Below, in pieces: positions 35,814-43,548 of a DNA stretch of 64,000 bases. Below the pieces are notes generated by a model. The model saw nothing but the letters and a program-made list of their open reading frames with translations, was not told where the DNA came from and did not search any database. A program made the position numbers and the translations under genes. The stretch's first letter is position 1, and every line of letters starts with the position of its first letter. The DNA is from CALAGB01 sp963713965. Its GTDB lineage: Bacteria > Chloroflexota > Chloroflexia > Thermomicrobiales > Thermomicrobiaceae. The DNA lies in the NCBI GenBank assembly GCA_963713965.1, contig OY970217.1, positions 186,001 to 250,000 of the forward strand. The letters are read 5' to 3'.

Positions 35814-36310
35814 GATTCACCCTTTGGATCCGGATGATCGAGAATCGTTTGTGTCTGATTGGATCGGAACTCCTCTAACGATTTCCGGTGCTCTGGGTAC
35901 TTGTTCCCCAATATCGAAGCCGCCAATAACGCGGCGTTGATGGCACCGGAACGACCAATGGCCAGGGTGCCCACCGGGATCCCGGCCGGCATCTGGACGA
36001 TTGAGAGGAGCGAATCCATGCCGTTCAGTGCCCTAGATTGCACTGGAACCCCCAGCACGGGAAGCGATGTCTTGGCGGCGACCATGCCAGGCAAATGCGC
36101 CGCTCCACCGGCTCCCGCGATGATTACTTCTATCCCACGTTCGACCGCTGATGTGGCGTACTCGAACAACAAATCAGGCGTGCGGTGCGCTGACACGACA
36201 CGCGTCTCGAAGGGAATTCCGAGCGATTCAAGCGTGTTTGCGGCGTTGGACATGGTCTCCCAATCGGAGCGGGAGCCCATAATCAGGCCGACCAGCGGGT
36301 TGGAGTGCAT
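35810..36310 (-). CDS. purE: N5-carboxyaminoimidazole ribonucleotide mutase (PurE class I)
   Basis: Converts N5-CAIR to CAIR, which feeds PurC. 166 residues from the ATG at 36310, which has GGAG five bases upstream; an 11-residue longer frame lacks a site. Signature boxes: GLIMGSRSDWETM near the start, SAHRTPDLLFEY, AGAGGAAHLPGMVA, and LGVPVQSRALNGMDSLLS. The pairing with PurK and the sequence mark the class I mutase. purEK lie about 23 kb from the main purine run and are transcribed the other way, toward the insertion sequence and glgX. Confidence 0.96.
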   Translation of the reverse strand: MHSNPLVGLIMGSRSDWETMSNAANTLESLGIPFETRVVSAHRTPDLLFEYATSAVERGIEVIIAGAGGAAHLPGMVAAKTSLPVLGVPVQSRALNGMDSLLSIVQMPAGIPVGTLAIGRSGAINAALLAASILGNKYPEHRKSLEEFRSNQTQTILDHPDPKGES

Positions 36311-36389
36311 GTCGTCTCCGGAACCTTGAAGATCTTGACACACGAACCGGGCGCACGAAATCGCCGCCCGGATTCAATCCTTCGATGCG

Positions 36390-36770
36390 TTACCCCATAC
36401 GATGCGTGATCTTGTCGTCGTGATGAACGGGCTCCCGCATTGTGACGTAGCCCCACGCCGAGACCAGGAAGATCAGTGCACCAACAATGATGTTATTGGT
36501 CATCGCCGACGAAATATCGCTGTAGCTGAAGACGAACGGCGCGGCGATCGCCGCCAAACCGAGCATGCCGCTGAAAAGGAACATCCAGCGGGACTCGTCA
36601 GATGGAATGCCGCCGTGCATTGACAAGAAGATGGTGAAGAAGCCGATCATGATGTCGCTCACCTTGGACGGTACGTTTCCGAACCCGAGCATGAACGAGC
36701 CGAGAATTAGCCAGAGTCCCAGGATTCCATTGAAGATCCCAGGCAATCGCATACTCACCGCCGAACCCAT
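36390..36770 (-). CDS. SPW-repeat-like integral membrane protein
   Basis: 126 residues with four predicted membrane segments: GIFNGILGLWLILGSFML, SDIMIGFFTIFLSMHG, FLFSGMLGLAAIAAPFVF and TNNIIVGALIFLVSAWG. The repeated pattern of a W-rich helix, a loop ending in FGF/FSYS and then an N-x-I-x-VG helix resembles the SPW repeat family of small membrane proteins with no known function. The ATG at 36770 has a strong AGGAGG eight bases upstream; a 10-codon longer frame starts above that site and is rejected. It lies 79 bases upstream of purE on the same strand. Confidence 0.75.
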   Translation of the reverse strand: MGSAVSMRLPGIFNGILGLWLILGSFMLGFGNVPSKVSDIMIGFFTIFLSMHGGIPSDESRWMFLFSGMLGLAAIAAPFVFSYSDISSAMTNNIIVGALIFLVSAWGYVTMREPVHHDDKITHRMG

Positions 36771-36900
36771 TCGACTTTTCCTCCTACCGTTCACCGACAA
36801 ATCGCTCCAGTCACGGCATTTCCGGTTGCCGGTCTAGACCGTGAACCATCTTAGTGCGTGAGCGCACGCACGTAAACCCGACAATTGCTTTGCTCGACGT

Positions 36901-37212
36901 TCACGTCTGATCGGGATTGATCATGACGTGGTCAACAACCTCATATCCGGTGATCTCCGGCGCCTCAGCAAGGAGGTCTCCCATGCATGCGACGATAGTC
37001 GGGAGCACCTGTTCGCCACCTGCGGAGGCGCACCCAGCATCGTCCCAGTACGTGAGCGTCAATCCCCGGCGCGAACGTGGCATCAGCATGAAGCTGTAAC
37101 CTCTGAAACCATCGATGTGTCGGCACTCATTGATCAGATCTTGATAAAGCCTGTGCGCTTCATCGTGGGAGACCGTTTGTTTGAAGCAGAGTTTTATGAG
37201 TCTCGCGTACAT
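36901..37212 (-). CDS. Small ABM-like (dimeric alpha/beta barrel) protein, function unknown
   Basis: 103 residues. Sequence and predicted order (beta-strand with CFKQTVSHDEAHRLYQDLI helix, then GFRGYSFMLMPRSRRGLTLTYWDD, a second helix, and a last strand YEVVDHVM) fit the ferredoxin-like fold of antibiotic-biosynthesis-monooxygenase-type proteins. GxRGYSF and LTLTYWDD are typical of the strand pair in that fold. No catalytic residue can be assigned. It is divergent from treT with about 200 bases between, and carries a modest GAGCG site before the ATG at 37212. Confidence 0.6.
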   Translation of the reverse strand: MYARLIKLCFKQTVSHDEAHRLYQDLINECRHIDGFRGYSFMLMPRSRRGLTLTYWDDAGCASAGGEQVLPTIVACMGDLLAEAPEITGYEVVDHVMINPDQT

Positions 37213-37416
37213 CGTGTCGCTCGATTCGATTGCCTTTGACGATGCGTCGCTCTGTTCCGAATGTGATCGGTTCAGCCCTGTCTATCTTCGAATGTACCAT
37301 GCGTCCCGTGTCGATTGTGTGACAATCCGCCATGGAAATTGCATTCTTCTGGAGAGATGATTTCGGCGTACGTGCCCGTCGATGATGCTCAGTCGTCGAC
37401 ATGAAGGGAATTCCGC

Positions 37417-38658
37417 ATGCTGCAGCTCGTGGACGTCGCCACCGCCTCCATCGAAGACTACGCCCCGATCGTCGGAATCGAGGTGATCGACCGGCTTCGT
37501 ACACTGGCGAAGGACCTTAAAGGTGCGCGAATTCTCCACGTCAACGCGACGGCCTACGGCGGCGGTGTCTCTGAACTCCTTCGATCTTCGGTCTCGATTC
37601 AGCGTGGCCTCGGACTCGACGTCGAATGGCGCGTGATCAGCGGAAGTCAGAGCTTCTTCGAGGTGACAAAGAGCATTCATAACGCGTTGCAGGGAGCAGA
37701 CTACGCTTTCACCCCCGAGGCACGTGAAACGTACCTCCTACAGAATAGCTACAACGCACAGCAATTTGAAGGGGATTACGACTTCGTCGTCGTACACGAT
37801 CCACAGCCAGCTGCGCTGCTCCATTTTCGGGGACATGACAGCCACAAATGGGTTTGGCGCTGTCATATCGACACGTCGTCGCCGAATCGCGATGTGTTGC
37901 AAGCCTTGCTCCCCTACATCGATGAATATGACGCGCTTGTTTTCACGCTAGGTAAATTCGTTCCGGAAATGCTGAAGGATCGCAACGTCCGTCTCATTCC
38001 ACCGGGGATCGATCCGCTTAGCCCTAAGAATTTCGATATTCCGGACGACCAATGCCGTCGAATCCTGTCGTGGGTCGGGGTCCACCCGGACGAGCCGATC
38101 ATGACGCAGGTGTCTCGATTCGATCCGTGGAAAGACCCGATGGGCGTGATTCGCGTCTACCGGCGCGTTCGCGAATCGGTGCCGAATCTCCAATTGGCGT
38201 TGATCGGATCTCTGGCACTTGATGACCCGGAGGCGTGGGAACTATTGCGCGACGTTCAGCATGAGGCAGCGGGGGATTCGCGGATTCTTGTGGCGACCAA
38301 TCTGACCGGGATCGGTAACACTGAGGTAAACGTCTTCCAACGCCAATCCGACGTGGTTCTTCAGAAGTCGATTCGCGAGGGATTCGGCCTGATTGTCTCC
38401 GAGACGCTCTGGAAAGGGACTCCGATGGTCGCTGGCAATACCGGCGGGATTCCAATGCAGATGCCGGCCGGCGCGGGAGGTTACTTGGTCGACCCGCTCG
38501 ACGAAGAAGAAATGGCTCGAAAAGCGCTCTGTTTGCTAAAGGATGGGGAAGGCGCAGCCGAACTTGGTCGGCGCGGAAAAGAGCACATTCGCCAGCATTT
38601 CCTGATCACGCGCATGATCGAACAGGAACTCGAATTGCTCAGCTCGCTCAATGATTGA
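37417..38658 (+). CDS. treT: Trehalose synthase TreT (NDP-glucose:glucose glycosyltransferase)
   Basis: GT4-family GT-B enzyme predicted to join NDP-glucose and glucose reversibly to form trehalose. 413 residues with AAGGGAATT upstream of the ATG. TreT hallmarks: ILHVNATAYGGGVSELL near 40-56, WRVISG, VVVHDPQP, WRCHIDTSSPN near 147-157, LIPPGIDPLSPKN near 191-203, and the C-terminal donor-site segment QKSIREGFGLIVSETLWKG. Trehalose phosphorylase-like GT4 enzymes are the nearest alternative. It lies only ~3.8 kb from the glgX-treY block, separated by the IS and purEK. Confidence 0.87.
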   Translation: MLQLVDVATASIEDYAPIVGIEVIDRLRTLAKDLKGARILHVNATAYGGGVSELLRSSVSIQRGLGLDVEWRVISGSQSFFEVTKSIHNALQGADYAFTPEARETYLLQNSYNAQQFEGDYDFVVVHDPQPAALLHFRGHDSHKWVWRCHIDTSSPNRDVLQALLPYIDEYDALVFTLGKFVPEMLKDRNVRLIPPGIDPLSPKNFDIPDDQCRRILSWVGVHPDEPIMTQVSRFDPWKDPMGVIRVYRRVRESVPNLQLALIGSLALDDPEAWELLRDVQHEAAGDSRILVATNLTGIGNTEVNVFQRQSDVVLQKSIREGFGLIVSETLWKGTPMVAGNTGGIPMQMPAGAGGYLVDPLDEEEMARKALCLLKDGEGAAELGRRGKEHIRQHFLITRMIEQELELLSSLND

Positions 38659-38960
38659 CTGCAGAGCGATGCTCTGTGAAGTTCTCTGCGTTACTTGGGG
38701 TACGTCCGTAATGGCGGGACCTGCGCCCGCCTTTGTTGGGCGAATCCGCGCTACTCGATTGGCCAATCGCTCGACGTTGCCCGTTTCGACACGCGTTGTC
38801 AGCTGGGCCACGATGGCACGGGTCCCGCCACTACGAAAACCCGGGAGCACGACGCGTCTGTGGTTTCCTCGAAGTGCGTCGAAAGCCCAAGCAACACTGC
38901 GAACGAGCAACCGGTTAGAGGCTGGCTGCTCGTTCGATCACGCGAGAACTTCTGCCGCCG
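38659..38960. other. Convergent intergenic region treT / amidohydrolase
   Basis: 302 bases between two converging genes. Apart from the inverted repeat at 38900-38936 I see nothing: the short frames here have no ribosome-binding site and no protein-like character. Confidence 0.5.
38900..38936. terminator. Inverted repeat between converging genes
   Basis: Perfect 10-bp arms CGAACGAGCA (38900-38909) and TGCTCGTTCG (38927-38936) with a 17-base loop. It sits 24 bases from the amidohydrolase stop and about 240 from the treT stop. No T-run follows on either strand, so a bidirectional terminator is only a possibility. Confidence 0.4.
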
Positions 38961-39956
38961 CTAGGCCGACTTGGGTGGATTCACGCCCAGCAATTTCATG
39001 GCGTTGCGCGCGAAGATCTTCTCTTTGACCTCCTGGCTCACCGGCAACTGATCGACGACGATCGAGCATTTGCGCAGGTCGCCAACCTGATGCGGATGAT
39101 CGCTCCCGAGCATTAATTGGTCCTCACCCGCGAACGAGAGTCCCAACTTCATGGCTTCAACGTCGAACAGGACCGTATCCAGGTACATCTCTCGGAAATA
39201 GTCCATCGGGTCTCGCTGCAGTTTGCCAGCGATCTCAGGGTAAACGTTGTAGCCGCGCTGGACACGCTCGGCCATATACGGCAGAACTCCGCCCAAGTGC
39301 GTCTGAATCAGCGTCAGCTTCGGAAACCTATCCAGCACTCCGGCGAGGACCATGCGCACCGCTGCCATGGTCGTGTCATACGCGAAGCCCAGGAGTGCAA
39401 CCAGGCGGTAGTCGTCCATATAGGACGCGAACGCCGGGGCGGTCGGATGCACGACGATGGGAACGCCGAGCGATTCCGCGGCTTCGTAGATCGGCCAGAA
39501 CTTCTCCTGCTCGAGCGTATCGCCATTGATGTTTGAGAAGATCATCCCGCCGACGAGTCCCAGGTCGGTCACCGCGCGTTGTAGCTCTTTGGCAGCTTCA
39601 TCCGGCGCCTGCGCCGGAAGCGTCGCGAAAAACTGGAATCGATCTGGGTGTTGCTTGACCATGTCCGCGTATTCATCATTCGCGATCTGCGCTAGCCGAA
39701 CACCCGTGTCCGGCTTCTCGACGTGCACCCCTGGCGTCGTGAGAGACATAACCGACATGTCGATACCGAAGTTGTTCATGTCGCGAAGTCGAACGTCGAC
39801 ATCCCGATGCGCGCCTTCTACGACGTTGTAGTCGCCCGCATAGTTGATCAGCATGCGACCGCGATCGTCATAGGTGATCGTCGCGTGGTCGCTATGGGCG
39901 GCAACCGCCTTCAAGTAGGCGGCTGGATAGAAGTGCGTGTGCACGTCGATCCTCAT
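38961..39956 (-). CDS. Amidohydrolase-2 family (ACMSD-like) metal-dependent hydrolase or decarboxylase
   Basis: 331 residues. TIM-barrel protein of the amidohydrolase-2 group, which contains ACMS decarboxylase, gamma-resorcylate decarboxylase and related non-hydrolytic decarboxylases. Metal-site features: IDVHTHFYP at 3-11 (HxH), IVVHPTAP near 174 and HLGG near 230, and the late Asp in LMLGSDHPH near 298. The start at 39956 is set by AGAAGGGAC just upstream; a frame 52 residues longer is not supported. Divergent from the LLM oxidoreductase 240 bases away. Substrate cannot be read from sequence. Confidence 0.85.
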   Translation of the reverse strand: MRIDVHTHFYPAAYLKAVAAHSDHATITYDDRGRMLINYAGDYNVVEGAHRDVDVRLRDMNNFGIDMSVMSLTTPGVHVEKPDTGVRLAQIANDEYADMVKQHPDRFQFFATLPAQAPDEAAKELQRAVTDLGLVGGMIFSNINGDTLEQEKFWPIYEAAESLGVPIVVHPTAPAFASYMDDYRLVALLGFAYDTTMAAVRMVLAGVLDRFPKLTLIQTHLGGVLPYMAERVQRGYNVYPEIAGKLQRDPMDYFREMYLDTVLFDVEAMKLGLSFAGEDQLMLGSDHPHQVGDLRKCSIVVDQLPVSQEVKEKIFARNAMKLLGVNPPKSA

Positions 39957-40196
39957 GCATGTCCCTTCTTCCTCACGGAATGAAACGAATTCGGACTCCC
40001 TGTTGGCGCAGGCGCTAACGTAGCAGATCGGTGCCGATTCGGGTAGATCTCGGCACACACCGGCGAATGAACGGCGCATATCACGTACGGCCGAGCGCAT
40101 TGCTCGCGGCATTGACGATCCTGTGCGAACTTCTACACTGACGAGAGCTCAACGAAAGAGATTTGCTCGCGGTCCAGAGGGAAAGGTGGTACGGCA

Positions 40197-41237
40197 ATGC
40201 GGCTTGAAGCGACCCTCGGTGACGTCCCCTGGTCCGAGGTCGGGAAGACTTCGGCGAGGATTGAGGAGCTCGGTTTCGACGGAATTGCTACCCCAGAGCT
40301 GAAGCGAGATCCGTTCCTGCCCCTCGTGCTGGCGGCATCTGCGACAAGTCACGTGCAACTCGCGACCTCCGTGGCGATCGCGTTCCCGCGCAGTCCGACC
40401 ATCGTCGCGTACATGGCGCGCAACCTGCAGGACCTGTCTCAGGGGCGCTTCGCTGTTGGCTTAGGGACCCAGGTGAAGGGGCATATTGAACGCCGCTTCG
40501 CGACTGAGTGGGTCTCGCCAGGTCCCCGGTTCCGTGAGTACATCCTGGCGATGCGCGCGATCTGGAGGACATGGGACACCGGTGAGCCGCTCAAATTCCA
40601 GGGCAAATTCTACAATCTGTCTCTCATGACGCCGGAGTTCAGCCCTCCACCATCAGAATTCGGGCCGATCAAGGTGCAGATCGCGGCTGTCAACGAGTAC
40701 AACATCAAACTGGCAGGCGAAGTCTGTGATGCACTTCGGGTGCATCCTTTCTCCACACCTGCGTATACCCGAGACGTCATCTGGCCGAATCTTCGGCACG
40801 GAGCGCAGCGGGCCGGTCGATCTCTTGATGCGTTCGATTTGAACGGAACCGGCTTCATCGCTACAGGGCCATCCGCGCAGAGCGTCACTGAGGCGCGGGA
40901 AAATGCTCGGTACCGCATTGCCTTCTACGCGTCGACCCGAACATACCTACCGGTTCTCGAGCACCACGGTTGGGGAGAACTCAACCCGAAGCTGCGGGAG
41001 CTGGTGGCCCAAAACCGATGGGATGATCTGCCGACGGTCGTCCCCGATGACGTGCTAGATGAGTTCTGCGTATCAGGCACCTATGATCGGATCGCCACGC
41101 TCATCGGTGATCGACTCGGCGGATTGGTTGATACCATCGGATTCCCGTTGCCGGACGTGTTGGATCGACCAAGCGAGGCGTATCTGTCGGCGATCGACCA
41201 AATCCGACAACTACCGGGCGCAACGCGGTCCAACTGA
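40197..41237 (+). CDS. LLM-class (probably F420-dependent) oxidoreductase
   Basis: 346 residues of the luciferase-like monooxygenase fold. The sequence follows the pattern of F420-dependent LLM proteins: an N-terminal strand with LGFDGIATPE, LATSVAIAFPRSP, then LSQGRFAVGLGTQVKGHIERRF (given here in two overlapping reads), and FQGKFYNLSLMTPEFSPPP. These match an uncharacterised LLM subfamily common in actinobacteria and Chloroflexota. Cofactor preference for F420 over FMN is inferred from the family. AAAGGTGG eight bases before the ATG supports the start. Confidence 0.85.
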   Translation: MRLEATLGDVPWSEVGKTSARIEELGFDGIATPELKRDPFLPLVLAASATSHVQLATSVAIAFPRSPTIVAYMARNLQDLSQGRFAVGLGTQVKGHIERRFATEWVSPGPRFREYILAMRAIWRTWDTGEPLKFQGKFYNLSLMTPEFSPPPSEFGPIKVQIAAVNEYNIKLAGEVCDALRVHPFSTPAYTRDVIWPNLRHGAQRAGRSLDAFDLNGTGFIATGPSAQSVTEARENARYRIAFYASTRTYLPVLEHHGWGELNPKLRELVAQNRWDDLPTVVPDDVLDEFCVSGTYDRIATLIGDRLGGLVDTIGFPLPDVLDRPSEAYLSAIDQIRQLPGATRSN

Positions 41238-41246
41238 CCCCGACCA

Positions 41247-41490
41247 TATGTACGTACGCGAACAGTTATCCTCACCTCGGAACGGACCTGTATGTACGTA
41301 CGGCTAGACGATCCTGGAACGCCTCGAAAGACCATTCATTCAGCGATCTGCGAACGTACGCTTATACGTATGCTCGTTCCCGTCGCTCTGCAGCCAGTCC
41401 TGGTCAGACCGTGGCTGCTGATGGCACGATGGGCGGACGCCGTTTCGGTACGTCGCGAGCGGGCACTAACTGAAATATGCGTACGTACGC
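41247..41490. repeat. Cluster of TATG-TACGTACG repeats between converging genes
   Basis: Identical 12-mers TATGTACGTACG lie at 41247-41258 and 41291-41302, exactly 44 bases apart. A related copy, TATGCGTACGTACG, begins at 41476, and a looser TTATACGTATGC lies at 41362-41373. The core is palindromic. The surrounding 280 bases between the LLM gene and the 52-residue gene show no convincing coding potential. These could be protein-binding sites; their role is unknown. Confidence 0.5.
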
Positions 41491-41519
41491 ACGTAACAGA
41501 TGACGAAGGCTGATTCGCG

Positions 41520-41678
41520 TCAGCCGTCGACACGTTCGCCACGTGAGCGATTCGTGTCGATGGACTCATCCAGAATGTGGCCCTCGGGGCGTTTCCCTGT
41601 GGTGCGAGACAGTAACCAGTAAATGACGACTGCCAGCGCGATAATCACAGCGATACCGAGCAATACGAGTGTCAGCAT
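41520..41678 (-). CDS. 52-residue single-pass membrane protein, unknown
   Basis: Begins at an ATG at 41678 with a strong GGGAGTGAG site, and ends with TGA at 41522-41520. The first 24 residues (LTLVLLGIAVIIALAVVIYW) form one clear membrane helix; the rest is polar and basic/acidic (SRTTGKRPEGHILDES, then RSRGERVDG), probably cytoplasmic. No family is recognised. It lies beyond the terminator of the acyl-CoA operon, so it is probably expressed separately. Confidence 0.55.
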   Translation of the reverse strand: MLTLVLLGIAVIIALAVVIYWLLSRTTGKRPEGHILDESIDTNRSRGERVDG

Positions 41679-41860
41679 TTCTCACTCCCTTTACAGCGAA
41701 AGGCAACGCCAATCCTCTCGTGTATCGAGTGTGCAAGAGTGATACCGGAGTGCAGCCGATTGGCGGAACGTCAAGAGAATTCCATGTGAGTTGATGGGAA
41801 CCCTGCCGCGTACACGACCATGCCAGCGAGCGGAATTTTCGCTGGTCAATGGAGGGTGGC

Positions 41861-41890
41861 ATACAAAAGAGACGACCCGGAGGTCGTCTC
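41861..41890 (-). terminator. Intrinsic terminator of the acyl-CoA operon
   Basis: On the minus strand a perfect 9-bp stem GAGACGACC/GGTCGTCTC with a 4-base loop (41890-41869) runs straight into TTTTGTAT. It lies 27 bases after the DUF35 stop and should end the long minus-strand operon. A second, weaker hairpin (7-bp CCAGCGA/TCGCTGG, 41823-41845) follows. Confidence 0.85.
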
Positions 41891-41917
41891 AATTTGCACT
41901 TTGCGGTGGAATTTGGC

Positions 41918-42331
41918 CTATGCGGGTTTGAATTTTGGCAACGTGACTTCATCGGTGACGTCGTCGTAGACCAACTCGACCGGCATCCCGATCTTGACAT
42001 GCTCTGGATCGGCCTCGATGCCGATGAGGTTCGACATCATTCGTGGCCCCTCGTCGAGCTCGACCATCGCGACGACGTAAGGCAGGTCGTCTGAGAATCC
42101 CGGCGCACGGTTGAGGTGCACGATAGTGAACGCGTGCACGGTTCCTTTTCCAGAAACTGGTTCCCAGGAGACGTTGCTGGACAGCGTGAATGGGCTCATG
42201 CCGCGAGGGTAGAAGAAGTACTTGCCCGTGTCGTTGCAGCGCTGGATCTTCATTTCGTGAGCTTTGACACTCTCCCAGAAAGTAGTGGTAACTGGATCGG
42301 CCTGTGGCAGCGGTTTCTTGTAGTCGACCAT
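41918..42331 (-). CDS. DUF35 OB-fold protein (partner of thiolase-like protein)
   Basis: 137 residues. N-terminal helix and remnant zinc ribbon (TTTFWESVKAHEMKIQRC), then an OB-fold (GKGTVHAFTIVHLN, YVVAMVELDEGPRMMSNL, VELVYDDV). DUF35 proteins pair with thiolase-like proteins in acyl-CoA and sterol side-chain breakdown. The usual four ribbon cysteines are reduced to one: the segment reads QRCNDTGKYFFYPRGMSPF, so zinc is unlikely to be bound. It starts two bases after the thiolase-like stop, strongly suggesting the two proteins form a complex. Confidence 0.87.
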   Translation of the reverse strand: MVDYKKPLPQADPVTTTFWESVKAHEMKIQRCNDTGKYFFYPRGMSPFTLSSNVSWEPVSGKGTVHAFTIVHLNRAPGFSDDLPYVVAMVELDEGPRMMSNLIGIEADPEHVKIGMPVELVYDDVTDEVTLPKFKPA

Positions 42332-42333
42332 GT

Positions 42334-43482
42334 CTATCCCCTCGCCAGAATCGCGGTGCCTGCGGACGACAGGACGCCGCCCGTTCCATGAACAACGGCC
42401 AGTTCCGCATCCTTGACCTGTCGGATGCCCTGATCGGCATAGTCGTGGCGTAGTTGCCGAACTGTCTCGATGACCGCGAACATGCCGTACATGCCCGAGT
42501 GGGTGTAGGAGAGTCCGCCTCCGTTGGTATTCATCGGAAATTCGCCTCCCGGGGCTGTCCGCTGCCCGCTGACGAAGTCGCCGCCTTCACCCTTCTTGCA
42601 GAAGCCGAGCTCCTCGAGCGAGAGGAGGACCGTATACGTGAAGGAGTCATAGATCAGGGCCAGGTCGATGTCGTCATTCGTGACGCCCGCCATCTCGAAC
42701 GCCCGCCGACCCGAGTGTCGCGCCGCGAAGCTAGTGTAGCTCGGCATCTGGGAGATCATTGCGTGATCGTGTCCCTCGCCAACGCCCATTACCATCACCG
42801 GCTTCTGTTTGAGCCCCTTTGCGCGCTCCGCCGTGGTCATGACGTACGCGCCGCCGGCGTCGGTCACCAGACAGCAATCCAGCAGGTTGAATGGGTACGA
42901 GATTGGGCGCGAGTTCAGCACGTCGTCGATCGTGATTGGGTCGCGCATCATGGCCTTGGGGTTCAACGACGCCCATTTTCGCGTCGCAACCGCGATCTCG
43001 GCCAGCTGCTCATGCGTCGTGCCGAATTCGTACATATGCCTTGAGCAGGCCATGGCGTACGCACCTACGGGCTGCGGCAGTCCATAGGGCGCCTCGAACT
43101 GACCGCGCAATGAATCGGGATCGTTGGCGCGACGTGGCATGCCGACGCGCGACCGTCCGCTCTCGCCGTGGGTTACCAACGCTACCTCGCAGCGCCCGGT
43201 CGCGATCGCGGTTGCGGCGTGTGCGATGTGGATGACGAAAGAAGATCCACCGACCGATGTGTTGTCGGTCACTTTCGGCTCGATGCCTAAATATTCACCA
43301 AGCTCCAGCGTCGACACACCGGCGGTGAAGAGGCCGTCGACGTCATCCTTCGTCAGCCCCGCCTCGGCCAATGCCGAGCGCGCAGCTTCGGCGTGGAGCA
43401 TCAGCGCGGGTTTGTCCGGTACTTTGCCTATTTCGTCGGATTCCGCCACACCAACGATGGCGGTCTTTCCAGATATGCTCAC
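42334..43482 (-). CDS. Thiolase-like (SCP-x/Ltp-type) protein, probable acyl-CoA aldolase or thiolase
   Basis: 382 residues from a GTG at 43482; an 11-codon longer frame is possible. The fold follows thiolase: KTAIVGVAESDEIG at the start, a nucleophile-elbow region, ALIYDSFTYTVLLSLEELGF, and NTNGGGLSYTHSGMYG near 322. But the elbow reads DNTSVGGSSFVIHIAHAA with no Cys, and the C-terminal thiolase Cys is also missing (VVHGTGGVLSSAG). This matches lipid-transfer-type thiolase homologs such as Ltp2, which do retro-aldol cleavage with a DUF35 partner. That activity is inference; membership of the thiolase-like group is secure. Confidence 0.85.
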   Translation of the reverse strand: MSISGKTAIVGVAESDEIGKVPDKPALMLHAEAARSALAEAGLTKDDVDGLFTAGVSTLELGEYLGIEPKVTDNTSVGGSSFVIHIAHAATAIATGRCEVALVTHGESGRSRVGMPRRANDPDSLRGQFEAPYGLPQPVGAYAMACSRHMYEFGTTHEQLAEIAVATRKWASLNPKAMMRDPITIDDVLNSRPISYPFNLLDCCLVTDAGGAYVMTTAERAKGLKQKPVMVMGVGEGHDHAMISQMPSYTSFAARHSGRRAFEMAGVTNDDIDLALIYDSFTYTVLLSLEELGFCKKGEGGDFVSGQRTAPGGEFPMNTNGGGLSYTHSGMYGMFAVIETVRQLRHDYADQGIRQVKDAELAVVHGTGGVLSSAGTAILARG

Positions 43483-43548
43483 GCGTTCACGTGCCTTTCC
43501 CTGTCTTCGCGCCACTGCGCGCCCGAGTGTCCTCGCCTCGCGGCGTCC

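Noticed and set aside
41292..41513. 73-codon plus-strand frame in the repeat region
   Set aside because: No ribosome-binding site, starts inside a TACGTACG repeat, and composition does not look coding.
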